DNA of 64,000 bases from Podospora comata (GCA_017354895.1 CP071494.1:1240001-1304000), one strand, 5' to 3'. Positions 24,932 through 38,526 are shown, counted from the first letter of the stretch. Notes: generated by a model not told the origin, from the sequence alone. Program-made: numbers and translations.

Positions 24932-26433
24932 ATGGATCTCGACATTGAGATGGACGTGGACGACGTCCAGGAGGTCCCACAGCATATCCCAGAGGCGTAC
25001 ACTCATGATATAATCACCGGCGAGGAACAGGTTGGATTACTTCACGTGGCAAATCACCCTTGCCAAGCATCGCTGACAAGTTCTCTGTCCAGGAACCCGG
25101 TGAGGTCGACGACATCCCAGACGAGCAAAACGGCAGCTCGGCAGAGAGTGTTCGCGTGCCCAACAAGGTTCACATCCGCGGCCTCGACACCTTCACCCCC
25201 AACGATGTCAAGGGCTACCTTTCCGAGCACTATGGCATGATGGAATTTGAGCGAGTCGAATGGATCAACGACAGCTCGGCCAATTACATTTTCAAATCCG
25301 AGTCGGCCGCGCAAAACGCCCTGCTTTCTCTTGCGGCGGTTGAGATTGCCGACCTGAGTCAGCTTTCGCCGCTTGAGATGTTGCCAGCCAAGAACTTTTC
25401 CCAAAAGCCAGAGTCGAACTTGCTGGTCCGGTTTGCGGTGGCGGGGGACAGGAAGGTGCAGGGGGCTGCGGCTTATAGTCGGTTTTATTTGATCAACCCG
25501 GAGTATGATCCCGAGGAGAGGCGCCGGAGGGGGGAGTTCAATAGGGGCAAGTATAGGGATCGGGATGACAGGCCTCGCAGGAGGAGGAGGGAGAGTCGTT
25601 CGGAGGAGAGGAATACGTTTGATGTTAATCTTTATGATGATGATCCGAATGCGTTGAGTAATCGGGTTACGACGAGTCCTAGGCCACGATACCGGTCAAG
25701 ATCGGTGAACTCGGCGGATTTTAGAAGGGAAAGGAGGGTTAGGTCCAGGTCGAGGGAGAGGCCGAATCGGAACAAGGAGCTTTTCCCTGAGAGACGGGGG
25801 CCGGCGGTTGGGTTGAGGGATAGGTCTGCTTCTCCAGTCAGGGATCGGGATGGGGATGCGCAGATGGATTTGGAAGAGGATGCTCGTGCTGTGGCTGTTC
25901 AGCGGAGTAGAGAAAGAGGTCGGGAGCTGAGGGAAAGACTGTCTAGGGATACTAAGGCCAAGGAGTTGTTCCCAAGCAAAGTCACGGCAAAGAAGGAGCT
26001 GTTTCCAGAGAAGGCTGGGTTGGCGGTTGGCAGCAAGGCACAGATGGATCAGGTTACTAACAGCTCAACTATTCTCGCCACCGGTATGTCGCAGCTTACT
26101 CTTCACCCCAACAAGCCTCTTTTTTTCTAGTCACAACCCACTTTTCCAACAATTATTCAGCTCACTAACACCATCTTCTACTCAGCATCACTAGCAGATA
26201 GGATAACAACTCGACCGACGGCATCAGGAGGGGAAGGGGGACTGAATATTCGTGGCATGGCTGGGAAGCAAGGGACAGGTCAGGGGATTGCGATCAAGGG
26301 GACGGGGGCCAAGGTTAAGGAGCTGTTCCCGGGCAAGTTTGGGAGTGGGGGGAATGCTGGGAAGGAGTTGTTTGCGGAGAAGTTGGAGGGGAGGGGGAGG
26401 AGGAGGCAGAGGGCGGAGGATTCTTGGAATTGA
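24932..26433 (+). CDS. Nuclear cap-binding protein subunit 3 (NCBP3)-like
   Basis: Three exons (24932-25030, 25093-26083, 26186-26433) give about 445 residues. NCBP3 binds capped RNA and works with NCBP1 in mRNA export and processing. The N-terminus is acidic. The cap-binding RRM-like domain (about 55-130) includes VHIRGLDTFTPNDVKGYL, then VEWINDSSANYIF and SAAQNALLSL. A conserved block NLLVRFAVAGDRK follows, then YLINPEYDPEERRRR and a long Arg/Ser/Asp-rich region. The tail carries several KELFP-type motifs (NKELFPER, AKELFPSK, KKELFPEK, VKELFPGK, GKELFAEK) and ends in RGRRRQRAEDSWN. Without the second splice the protein would stop soon after the donor (LHPNKPLFF). With the acceptor at 26185 the frame continues into the family-typical C-terminus, so the spliced form is preferred. 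The start context is CCAACATGG. Confidence 0.88.
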
Positions 26434-27163
26434 TGGGGGGTGGACATGTATATGCATTGATAAAGGCGTTCAGGGGAGACTTGATTTGGGGTTATATAGC
26501 ACTGTTGTAAGGAAATCTAAGGGCATGGAGGTTTCTATCATTCGATATGTGAGTTGTGTGGTGAGTTATGTGGCTGGTGAACGATGTGTGATGCTGTGGA
26601 ACCGATATCAGAGCGATGATTGATGCATAAGATGGTGTTTAGGGGGGTTGTATCTCTACTTGCTTAGGGACATGGAAAGAAGTCGTGGAGGTTTCTTTCA
26701 GTTTGAATACGTGAGTTCTATATGCCTTGTGAATGGTGGATGCTGGGTGAGTGCTGGAAGAAGAAAGAGCAAGTTGAACAGTTGGTGAAGAAAGCGCCAG
26801 CCAACCAACTCCTTCATTTTATGGTATCAGTTGCTCTTTCCATCCAACGGTTTCACTCTTTCCATCCGATATCACCCTATTCGATGATAACAACGACGAC
26901 TGACTACCCCACGGCCGGTAGGTGAATTGCTCTTTCCCTGTTTATGTGTACCCTAACGGTTTATCCAATGGCTTTTCTTTGGGGAAGTTACGTCCGTCCT
27001 TCTTTCCTTCCTTCTTCCTGAGGCATGTGGTTTTGACTTTTGCACATATCTTCAACATCGGCTTTTTCGTTGCGGAAATATGTTCGACCGACATCACTTT
27101 TACTTAATTTCGAGGTCACTTGCTCACCTGTTCCGAAAGACGACACGACAAAGTGGATATACA
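26434..27163. promoter_or_regulatory. Intergenic and promoter, NCBP3-like gene to coiled-coil gene
   Basis: The 730-base stretch lies between two plus-strand genes. It includes a CTTTCC-rich stretch near 26830-27010. No gene is supported. An upstream in-frame ATG at 27080 could extend the next protein by 28 residues. Confidence 0.4.
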
Positions 27164-29810
27164 ATGGCGGAAAGCAACAACAACAACAACAACACCAACC
27201 CAGCAGCCTGGTTCCGGTCATTTGGAAGGTCGAAGAGTTCGCTGCAGACGCCGACCACGACAAGCCCGAGCCGTCCCGCGAGTATCACCACCACGATTGG
27301 TCACGATGCCCCAGCAACACCAACACCCGACACCTCCCCCGGCCGTCTCCGCGCCCGTCCGGCTGCTGCTGTGAGACGGGTTTCCTCGCTGTTTAGTCTT
27401 GTTGGTGGGGGTGGTGGTGGGAGTATCCTGTCGGGTGGGAGTCCAAAACGAGACAGCTTCCCTGATCATGGTCTTCCAGGGAGGGCGCCGCCTATGGGGG
27501 CTTTGCCGCTCAGTGGGTTTCATGATGGTGGTGGTGGTGGTGTGGGATTGCAAGGGCTGATGGGGGGGTTGGGGGTGGGAGGGAAAAGGGGGGAGGAGGA
27601 GAGTATTGTTTGGTCGAGGCCGACTATGATGCAGATGGTGGAGACTTTGAGGGGGGTAATGATGGGGGTTATGAGGATGCCTGATCGAGGGAGGGGGGTG
27701 AGGAAGATGAAGGGGGAGGGGGGTAGGGAGGGGGATTGGGAGAGGATGGAGCTGGAGAGGGATAGGGAGAGGCGGTGGGGTGAAAGGGGGGGTTGGGGGG
27801 GTTTGCCGGTTGAGTGAGTACTTCTTTGCCCTGATGCTCTGACAATGAGTTTTTATACACAGATCTACTTTCTCTGCCCTCGGTTACATGGGGAATCTCC
27901 CCTTGTCTTTGGCAGGACTATCTCAAGTGAGAACTGTGAACTGTCCTTGAGGCAGGCTATGTTCAAACGAGGCTCGCCACGGCATTGGAATGCCCTCAAG
28001 CGAGGGCCATCCTCTCAGAGGACTATATCTACATGGATCACATTGTCTGTGGAAATTATCCCACCTTTGGCGGTGCTTGGTGGTTGGAGTCCACCACTGG
28101 CTAGACATCCCACGGTTGCCTGGACACTACATACAAAGCTACTTCCTACACCCTCATCTTATCCACGTAGCACAGAAAGCGAGCATCCTCTAACTAAATC
28201 TTGTAGATATAACTCGCATGTGCTCGTTCTCCTCGAAGGCTTCGGCCATCTTGTAGAGCAGTTGAACAAAACCCAGGAAGAGCTCGCCGAGCTCAAGAAC
28301 CTGCGGAAGAAGGAAGTCGAACAGTTCCGTGGCATCAGCGAAGAATGGATTCAACGAGAGAACGGCTACAAGGCTGAAATAAAGCGCCTTGAGCTAGTCC
28401 TGGCAAAAGAAAGCAAGAACGGCGTCGCCTCTGTTGCATTGGCTAGACATGACAGTCTCATAAACCGCTCGGGAACGAAAAGATTTCAGGCACGGTTGAA
28501 GCGGTTGAGCAGTTCCCAAGATGCCGGTAAGTTCTCCGGACCTCCATAAAGCCCCGGAGACTAGGCTGACCACGAGTGGCAGATAGCACCAGAGAAGCCC
28601 ACGCCGACCCAGAGCCCAGCATGGTGGGGGTGAAAGAAACCACGTCACGTTACGAAACAATCGGTAAGTAATTCTTCCCTAACCGCGGAGCTTCCCGCGG
28701 GTATTGACGGCCGCCTAATCGCAGGTGATATTCCACGGGACGTCAATCCTCACCGTGATGTATTACTCTCCCGCCTGGTCGAGAAGCAGGGCAAAGCCCA
28801 GTCAAGCCGACACTTTCAAGAGGGGGAACGAGTCTTGAACCAAATACTCCCTGACACTGGGCACACCAACAGACTAAAAAGCCCACCAACCCACCGAAAT
28901 CAACGTGACGAGGATGACGAGGACATTGAGTGCCCCGCGTCCGGCGAATTTACCCTGAAAGTACCAAGCACTAGGGAGCGGGCATCACTGTACGAAAAGG
29001 GGCAAGGGGGAGCCAATGCAGGTCCCAACAGTCACGCCTACGCTGGCGTGGCAGGTCGCCCCATTGAAGACCCATCGGCCGATGAGTCCTCTGCTAGCTC
29101 CACATGGGACGCGGAATCTTCAACATCTGACGATTCTCTGCAAAATAATGGCTCCTCATTGGTAGGTCCCCAGCCACGACGATCTAACGATTCGGGACCT
29201 GGGCTGTTTGACGGTACAAACAGCCAGCTAGCTGATAACGGTCTCGGCGCCATAGACGAAGGCACAGGACACATGCTCGATACAGTTTTCCTGAACCGTG
29301 GATACAGCTTTAAACGAGGCGATGACGAGCATCTTCCAGTGACCTCCCCCAGCCACAGGAAAGTCAAAGGGCCGGATTCTGACTCGATGTACCTTTATAC
29401 ATACACACCTTTCGACGATGTATCCAGTGTGAGGCTTGACTGTGTGGGCTCACCGTCAGAGAAGAGACCGGCTCGCCCTGCAGGTCTCGCTCCCTCCACA
29501 TCGACCGGCTCTGTTATTTGGCGGGGCAATGACGACACCATCAGAGATGAAAGGACCCCTAGAGCTAGTGCCTGCGAGAACCAGGGCGAAGACTCGGACG
29601 GTGGCAGTCAACAGTGATGTTCACGTCTCAACAGTTCCACGTTCCGGGTCGTTAAGCTCAGGAGGTGACGGCGAGGGTGGGGAACGGTTGAGAGCGGCCC
29701 CGTTATCTAACTGTTGGTTCTTGTCGTCTATTGGCGGTACGGTTAATAACGATGGCAATGTTGAGCACGTAAGCCCACCGGCCCATCTGAGCTTACAGCT
29801 ATCAAGGTGA
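27164..29810 (+). CDS. Coiled-coil protein of unknown function (multi-exon model)
   Basis: The model has five exons: 27164-27813, 28207-28526, 28583-28663, 28725-29428 and 29484-29810, giving about 693 residues. The introns of 55 to 61 bases are canonical. The first, 27814-28206, is unusually long but has a clean GTGAGT donor and a CTAAC branch site 14 bases before TTGTAG. Exon 1 is low complexity (Asn, Ser/Pro/Thr and Gly runs) with a conserved-looking block WSRPTMMQMVETLRGVMMG. The join gives LPVEYNSHVLVLLEGFGHLV. A coiled coil follows (TQEELAELKNLRKKEVEQF, then ISEEWIQRENGYKAEIKRL). The remainder is Ser/Asp-rich and looks disordered, with a late block KGPLELVPARTRAKTRTVAV. If the last intron is not removed the protein stops at 29617. 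A possible extra donor at 29769 could change the final residues. I do not recognise a function. Confidence 0.65.
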
Positions 29811-29890
29811 AGCTTTTGCGTGGACTCGTCGCCGGCTCACCGAGAACCTTGGACAGCATCTGCAGACACGACACGAAGGCCGAGGGTTCG

Positions 29891-30132
29891 ACCGAGACTC
29901 TCACCAACCTTCTTGTCGGCATATGATTCAGGAGGTACTTCTCGGCGGCACTTCTTCTGGGCGGCACTTCTTCTCGAGGGGACTTTTGGGGTTTCTTGGA
30001 CCGAAACTCTCACGAGCGTTCTTGTCGATCTGATTCAGAAGAAGGTCTATCTATGCGGGGCGTTGGGCGCGGGCTTTTTGGGTTTGGGGTGAGACCATCA
30101 CCAGCCTTCTTGTCGGTCAGACACGGGGGAGG
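29891..30132. repeat. Diverged tandem repeats, about 91-109 base spacing
   Basis: Three related segments begin near 29891, 30000 and 30091. They share the pattern gagACTCTCACcaaCCTTCTTGTCGg, and the first two also share a downstream ATTCAG-containing stretch. In the plus frames they read like TETLTNLLVG, TETLTSVLVD and ETITSLLVG. Between copies lie CTTCTTCTGGGCGGCA-like sub-repeats. They directly follow the coiled-coil gene. Confidence 0.6.
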
Positions 30133-32401
30133 TTAATCCCTGAAGGGACATCTGACTCGTGATGGGTCGATATCGGGGAGAGCGATGGAGGGATGGTGTT
30201 GTTTATAATTCTTGGAGGGGAGTTAAGGGGTTCAAGGGCGAGAACCTTGATGGGCAGGGGGTTTGGGGATCTCGATGGATGGATTCACATGGGATTATGA
30301 AGTGTAGAGAGATTTGTATGATTTTGTATGAAATATGAAGGCTTGTGGCAGCTACGTTCAGTGAATATCTACATGATGATTGGTGTGTGTTTGTCTCCAT
30401 GGAACGGTTATACGTGTTGTTTGATACCTGGTAAATATGAAGACTCTGTCGTCAAACGTTATGACAATTTTCATAACGGGTATAACGGGCTTATGCTCGA
30501 GATATGCATTGAACGTTTAGCCACGTTTCAGGGGGCGAAAAATGACTGACTGACCGGGACAGGCGCGGGACTAAGAGTATTGAGGCGAGAGATTGTGGGC
30601 AAATGTGACCTCCTTGGTTTTGCAATCCAAGATTTGGGGCCGAAGCCATAGTGTGCCCACTGTTGTCTGGGTGATGGCTGCTTTAGGGGGCGGTTAGGGG
30701 AGATAGGAAGGTGTTATCACGAGGGAAATTGTGCTCATTGTGGAGGGTCTATGATGGGTGTAACTTCTTGCTATCCAGGATAAAAGTGAAGTCCGTAATA
30801 CTAATGGCCTGAGTGGATGATCCGGGGCGCGTAGGCGTTTGTTAATTAAGGGCAAGTGTTGAGAGGGGGGAGTGGAAAGCCCTTGAAGGTGGGGGTAATA
30901 AACGAACAATGAACGAGGGTTGTGGCGAGTGAAAATCCAGGCTGTATGGTGCTCGTGGGGGGAGTGTAGCTGTTTGTGACGTGGGTTGGTGATGCCTCGC
31001 GGGTTATCTTTTGGGCTAAGGTCGGGGCTTCCTAGGCATGTTTCGTGGTGATCATGTGATGTTGAGGCTTGCTCAGCTGCGGAGGCTGGCGAACGTTATT
31101 CACCTGAAAAGTGATAAGGCTGATGTTGAGCGTTGAAGTCTAACGTAGCGTTTTGGGAAACGTTGAGGTTTCACAAATTCGTGGCTTCGGCAACAGGATA
31201 ACGTTTGGCGACGGTTGAAGCTGGTTCAATAGGTTTTATGGGCGTCTTTCTAGAGATTTGATGGATGCATGACGATACTTGGCGCTTTTTACTAGGAGTA
31301 TTTGCTGCCATTTCGATGCCCTTATCATGGCTGCCTAGAGACTTTGATGATATTGGCTTTTGCCACTATGCGTATTGTTCTGCTTTTGTGTTGGGTTTGC
31401 GCATTCATGCTTGGATGTTGCCTCTTTTCTCATTGTGAGTCCCATGTGACATCCTAACCGTTGGGGAATTGTGGATATTTGGGCTCACGTATAAGCAGGT
31501 ACCCGTATTGCTATTTCAGGCCGTTGACTGCCTGAAAGTTGGTGTGGTTGAGAATAACCACGGTTGTTGAGGCTTGTCAGAACGGTGAGGGGTTTGTGGC
31601 TTTCCTGGCAAGGAAGCCATAACTTGGACGTAGAACGCCTCTAGCGACCGCCATATCCGGCCAGCTTTGCCACCTTTTGTTCCCGGACACCGGGTTGCTC
31701 ACGAGGCCACAGCGGAGGGTGACGGTTGCCAATCTTCGCCGTTGAACACGCGGCCGGAGCTGATGTGAGGTGAATGAGGCTGGAACTTAGACGTTTGATC
31801 CCGGTTTCGCCGGCTGTACCACAGGAACGTTGAGATAGAGTGGCGGTTATTCCACTCCATGAACCACGCTTGAGAATCGCTGGACAGGAGCGCCACCATT
31901 TTCGTCACGACTGATGGCTCTGGCTACACCTACTAACGTAAAGCCTCCCGTGATCGAGGATGTGGAGATGGGCAAGAGGGTTCTCGTGGTGTAATTTTTT
32001 CTTGTGTGATTGCGTGTTGATCCAATAGGGCTGGAATACATGAAGATCAAATTATTCTCGAGTCATTTCTTGAATTGATCTCAGGTTACAAAAGCCGTTG
32101 CGGTGAGCCGTTAGGATCTGTTGAAACAAACCCTTTGTTTTCGTAACGACTGTCGTTCATAAGAAGCCCTCAAAGGTAAACAATGAGGTAAGCTTTGAGA
32201 GTCTCATCATCGCAAATTGTTGTTGAGAGGCAACACATGTCTAGAAGTAGCTCACTAGCCGGCCCTCATATATATGTATGTTTGAGGTGGTATGAAGCTC
32301 TTATTAGCCCAAGGAAACTACAGCACTCAGGCAGTATGTTTTAATACTTTGCCCTGATCAGCCCTGGTGAGCATCATCGTGAGCTGCTGTTTTATGACTG
32401 T

Positions 32402-32461
32402 TGTGTGTGTGTGTGTGTGTGTGTATGTGTGTGTGTGTGTGTATGTGTGTGTGTGTGTGTT
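32402..32461. repeat. (GT)n microsatellite
   Basis: About 60 bases of near-perfect GT dinucleotides are interrupted twice by TATG. Confidence 0.97.
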
Positions 32462-35400
32462 TTGTCCGGACATATATATCGCAGTTGCTCCTGCCATTTC
32501 TTACAAAGATACCAGCGGCGAACAGAACGAGGAAGGTGCGATTGCGATTCTCGTTGCCCACTCAAGAGGAAGGCGCGACTACCACCTTACCAGACCTTTT
32601 CTGCTCAAGCTTAACCTGGAAAGTTCTGTTCTTCTTCTTCTTTCCATCCCACAGTTCAATCTTTATTCCAAACTCCATCACCAAAGTACCGCCTTCGGCA
32701 CCAAAAAGATAACTATCACAACAAGTCTCACTCATTCAAACCAATCTTCAAACCCGAAGGATCTTAACTCTCTGCAGCCCAGTTTTTGTCACCAAGATGG
32801 CACCTCACTACCATCCCAGCCCACTTTCACACGACACCCATAGCAATAAGAAACCTCGGTACAGCAATCACATAACGGCTCAAATGCAACACACCATGCC
32901 ATTCACTGTGCATATCATCATCCTCTAGCTAATTACCTACTTCAACCACCTTGCCGCTTGCAGAGTGGTATACTGACATCAGGCTAATAACCTGCTTGCA
33001 CTTCCCGTCTCCGTTCGCTACCTGTCATATGTGAAACGTCCTTGTGACTGCATTGCTCTTCCAAATGCGACTTTCGGAGTCGTATGGCAATGTATTCCAT
33101 ACCACCCACCCAACCAACATTGGCTGCTTATACTTTATCTACTTTCGTCGTTCCTGACTTGGTGTGGGTGTGGCTGACCGTTGAACCGTTGCAGATTACC
33201 TGCACCCACTCTTCGTCGCTGGGAAGCCCCCCCGTTACATCACCACAACTGCAGTCCCATTCTCTCTCGAAATTCACAGAACGACATGTCAACGTCAATG
33301 AAGTTATCATTGGCACCCGCGCCGCTCCTCGTACCAGACAAACCACGATGGCTTTCGGAACGGCGCCATACGGTACGTACCGGGACCAGCGTTCGGGTTC
33401 GGGACGGACCATCAAACGGACAACGGATCACGGATCACGGATCTCCAAACCTCAATTAGGCAGGTCCTTTGACAACTTTCCTCCCCCATCCCCCCACAAC
33501 CAAAAAACGTGCAAAGTGATCACGAAAGAGGCAGAAAACCCGCACCTTGTTCCGATCTGAAAATTCGATAACCGAAACTAGACCCGGAGCACGCCGCCGT
33601 CGCGTGTCGGGGCTGTTTCGGGTCCAGATCGTCGGGACTGTTGCATTCGGGTTCTTGGAATCCTGTAGTTTGCAACATAGCTGATATAAGGAAATTAATT
33701 GGTTGCTTGGCCCGGCGACCAACAACTACATAACAACGACAGGCAACAGCAGCGACCGAAGCTGCAATAGGTTGCTTTGTTTACTTGCGGTCGTAAACCC
33801 CTATTTCTGGTGGTGGTGTTCTCAGGGGTAAGTCAGCAACAACGTTTTCTATTGTTGTTTTACCTACTTGTTATTTTCATAATATCCTTTCAATTTGTAT
33901 GCTGTTATTTTCTTTTACTGTTCCCTCTTTCATTAATTCACTCGGCATGCTAACGTCACCGCCTCTTCCGTTGATCTTGCAGGATACATCCTGCATGCAA
34001 CTCAATCTAGTAGACGTTTCTTCCCACATCTTCCTAATCGGTGTGGAGGTGGGCTTTTTCTGCTTGCATGATCTTTTCTCCCCACAAGCTCCAACGGCTT
34101 TTCTTGCGCATCGTGGGACACATCGGCGATACCCGTCGAACTCCATTCCATCACGATTCTTCTCTGGTCTAGATCCCTCTCCAGACCCTTTTACTCACCG
34201 CATCATTATCTGATCCGTCTTGATCGGGCCTATTGGGTAATACCCATGACCCCGGGCTCCCGACGGGCGGCCAGCGCCGCGTAAAAATTCTATTGTGCGG
34301 TGCCGTCTTTTTATCACGGGGATAAAAGACTGAATCGTGGAGATTATGTTGCCAAGCACGCGGTGACCTCCGAGTAGTTCTTCCTTGCAATGCCTTATGT
34401 AAACTCATCGCCGTCCAGGACCCGACTCAAGCTCGGCACGGTGACGCCGGGTCGGATATGCTGCTGAGGCGTTGTTGGAGGTGGAAGCTGAGAGGCGGTG
34501 CCGGCCGAGGCGGTAAAGGACGGCACAAGAATGTAGGCAGGTGTGGTGAAAAGTGGAAGACTCTCCAAAACCATCACGGTCAGCAAGGGTTATGGCTGTC
34601 ACCGTGAAGGTTCCCGTGGAGAAACGGCTTTGAGGCTGATTCTCCACCTGAGGCTTCACTTGAGCCTCATCTGCTGATCCGAGCACATCGTTGTTTGAGG
34701 TGATAGAACTGACGAGCCGGAAAAGCCGCACACACCACTTTCCTGACAGCAAAGGGGTCTGGACCTCCAGCAGGCTCGGTATCTCGGTATCGCTCCCGCG
34801 AGCTTGGCCTCAAAACACAGGTTGTAGAAGGGCTGTGGGGTCCCAGATCGAGGCTTGCAAGTGAAGCTGAAAATGAGAGGGAGCAAGGAGATGGTGATTT
34901 GCCACTTTCTTTATCAATCTTTGCAAAACGAAGCCATTGGTGGATGGCGTTCTTGGGAGTTATCAGTTCATCAAAGACAGCTTTGGTGCTAAAAAATAGC
35001 GTCCGTCAAAGTTGCCGTATCTCGGTAAGAAACCCGTCACCCACATGTTTCACAACCGAATCCAACACGATCTTTTTGCTGACAAGAGACAAGCCGAACC
35101 AAGACAAGAAAGCGGAGATCCGGGCCCCATCTTTCTCTCAGCTCTCCAACGGTTTTTTTGGACGAACGGTTTTTTTTTTTTTTTGGATGTGTCTGAGAGT
35201 TTACCAGGACTCGGCCTGTAAGATTTTGTGGGCACTCCCCCACCACCACAAAAGGCCGACACCGAGGATTGTGGGTGAGTGTAAAAACTCCACAAGTTTC
35301 TCACGGACAGTGGAAATCTGGAGCCGATTGTAGTAGTGGTACACAGGCATAGGTTGACGATGAGCTGGTTTCCTTTTTGGGAATGTACCAAGGTCAAGGT

Positions 35401-36948
35401 GTGCCGTTAGTTGTGAGTGTAACCCGTCTCCTTGGGCGCGGTGGGCTTGGCTCTTTTGTGGGTGTAGGTAGTTTGTCAAAGCTTTCAGTGTTGCTAGATT
35501 GTGTGGTGTGGTTGTGTTTGGATGCTGCATTACAGTGGCAAAAAAGAAGTGGTGAAAAGTAATACGGGGAAACTACGCCCGTCTCTGTAGTTGAGGAACT
35601 TCGAAAATGAGGCACAGGTGCAAGTTTGTGTGTTACATACCGCCTGCAAGAACATGGCCCAGCCAGTCCAGAACAGTGGTGTGGTGTGCTGGTGTCAGAT
35701 CATCAACTGTTTTTTTTTAACGGCTTCTCCGCACCTATCAAGATAGTGCGCGATCTGAGGGTGAAGGGGGACCACGGGGCCAAGGTAGGAAGAAAAGATA
35801 GCCAGCACCAACTGGCCGGGCCGGCAACGTACGTCCGGCCGGTGCTGGATCCAGTAGCTGTCTGTGATACAGTAGTGTCAGAGTGTCTGCATAAGTGTGT
35901 CTGGTAGTTTTTCTTGCTGGGTTTGGATTAAACATTGCAGCTGATACACTTTTGTGTCAGGGGTTTTGGAGATATCGAGATATCGAGAGCCTCGTTCGGC
36001 TTCCAACATTTCATCAACCAGTTTGAGGCATTCAAACTCTCTCTCTCTCGCTCTAACCGCCCGCCGCAGCAGCACACGTTCCTGTTGGTTGGTGGTTCAA
36101 CTGTTATGAAAACTTGGCAATTTCCCCGGCTTAACTTTACTAGTGAAGCCGTTTCAAGCCGTTACTTACCAACGTTTTTATCGAAGCGTGATACATGCGT
36201 GTGCGTGATCAGAAAGGGGTCCATCCCCGATTCGAACAACCCTGTCGTGCTGAAAAGAGATGGGGGTCCTTTCTCCCCTGTGGGGGAAGGGGGGGAGCGC
36301 AAGCCAACGAACGGCGGCCGAGGGAATCATCATCATCATCAACAACCACGGCGGATTTAGCTCTTCCTTAACGGGTCCCCCGCCGCCCCCCCTTCCCACC
36401 CCGCCGCTCGCTCGAACGCTATCGGTAGACTATTGAACGCGACAGGAAAAAACGGGAAAACCGGATCTGTGGAGGGGACAAAAACAAAAGGGGTATGGGG
36501 TCGGAGCCTGGGGGGGGGGGCGTGGTGGAAGAGGGCAGCAGCAGCACATGGCAGACGGGGATAATGCCTCTTTGCTTCAATATCCACCCCGACGGTGGGG
36601 AGAAGTGGGTGAACTTGTTTGGTTTATCAGGGGATGGAGGGGGGTTAGCTTTTTGAGCAACAGGCAACGGCGATAAACACTGCCAGGTAAAGCCGAAGAG
36701 AGTGAGAGAGGGAAAAGACTGTGTTCTCCGGTGGATTTATGGAGTTGGGTAACATAACGCTACGGATTTGGTGAAAGCGCATTTTTTTTTTTTCATTTTT
36801 TTCGAAAGAAAGCAAATTCCGGACGACAGGAAGAAGAAAGATAGGGGAACACAAACTTATCTTTTGTAATACAGCCTGTCTGTCAGCAATGTCGAGGGAC
36901 GTCGTATTGCTTGCCTTTGTGTGCCCGTCACACAACTCTTGCTCGGAC

Positions 36949-36968
36949 TTTTTTTTTTTTTTTTTTTT
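36949..36968. repeat. 20-base poly(T) tract
   Basis: An uninterrupted run of 20 T lies in the desert. Shorter T runs occur at about 35153-35183 and A/T runs at about 36781. Confidence 0.9.
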
Positions 36969-38526
36969 GCCTGTTTCTTCCTTTTCAAGTCTTACGAAAT
37001 AAAAGAGCCAGTATCTGATATGATCGGCAAAACGTCCGCCGTTGTGTCACCAAACACGAGAGTCACCCCCTTTGAGATCTCTCCACTTGTGATCTTGCAG
37101 CGGAGTTCCTTCCTTCCCGTCGCCCGGCCAGCGACGGCGCGCCGTTGTGTGTCTCTGACCGTTTTATCGTCAACGTTCTTGTCCCCTTCCTGCTGCCCCG
37201 TGCGTGCTTGCGGCGCCGGCGCCAGAGGATCGGATGTGCCATCAAATAATGGCCACAAGGGCGGTAATAATAAGCCTGTAGCAAGAAAATAGTTCATGGA
37301 TATCCCCCGAAACCAGCGACATTTGTTTCTTAATCCCCGCCGTAGCGCTTTGATATATCACTACCGCCGTAAGAACGCCATTCGGCATAACAAGCCCGGC
37401 TTAATCTTCTGGGGGGGCATGGGTTGAAGATGATCGATATCCATGAGGCACATCATCATGGCGTCCAAACCCCCAAAAAAAACAGCCATTTTCGACCTTC
37501 GGTAAAGAGCAAAATTTTGGACTGTCTCGATGTGAACCTAGACTTTCTTGGGTGTCAGCCACATTACCACCACCCAAGACCGATCGTCGTTGGGGATCTG
37601 CTCGGCAGATATTCTTTCCGGGTGCAGATCATCGCCCTCCCTCCCTTGATATCGTGGTATCCTGCTGCAAAATCCAGACCGCTTGGAAGAGGCAGGCACA
37701 GAGTGAGAAACAATTTCGTCATAAACGGGCATCCACCCGGGATGCTGCGATGCAGGTTGAGTTGTCCTCATCATCTCCCGCCCCGGTTCCATATCGGGAA
37801 CAATATGCTGTAATCGAGGAGGAGGCTTGCTTGCTTCGGTGATGATGTCGGTGTCCTAAAAAGAAAGATCCCGGTGGGCGGCACCGTTTTTGATCTTTCT
37901 TCTTCTTTGGTCATGAGTTTCTCTGTTCTCCACGATGTGATTTTGACTCGGAAAAATAAACGGTCAAGAGAAAAATGGCCCCCATCACACAAATGTCACT
38001 AACAACGTTGAAAAGTGAACCCCTGCCGCTCGAGATCGGGCTTGGTATCAACGCCTCTTTTTCCAGACACAAAAAAAAGAAAAAGAAGCAAACAACGATC
38101 TTGTTTCCTGTTTTGTTTCTCATCAACCCCATGTTCCAGATGATATCTCATGTTTGGTTTTCCTCACACACAACCCGCCAAGAACCATTAAACGAAGTTC
38201 GATATAACACACTAGCCTCCCCCCAGCAGAGCGGCTGCTGCGGGATCTACACTGTCGGCTTTTTGGTGGTACATTGTGGTGCACAGACGCCAGGCCGGGA
38301 ACATCATCGTCGATATTTGACAGGCGAGCGAGGTCGCCGACCTGGAAACCTTTCCCGAGGACATGGGGGGGGAAACACCACGCGTGCGCAGGTCAGTGCT
38401 TTTTTTCTTTCTTTTTATTTTAATTTTTTATGTTAAGCCCCTACCCGCCTGGGCTGCTAGGGGACCTGGTTTGTGTTGGAGTGGTGATGATGATGCATCT
38501 CCGAGCTTGCTCGGCGGGGTGACTGC

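Noticed and set aside
32402-32461. Poly-Cys/Val frames across the GT repeat
   Set aside because: Produced by the microsatellite, open on both strands without any gene structure.
34395-34886. Protein-like minus-strand frames (for example SRFSTGTFTVTAITL) with one acceptor-like TTTTCAG
   Set aside because: No in-phase intron joins or start context could be found, so a gene is not supported.
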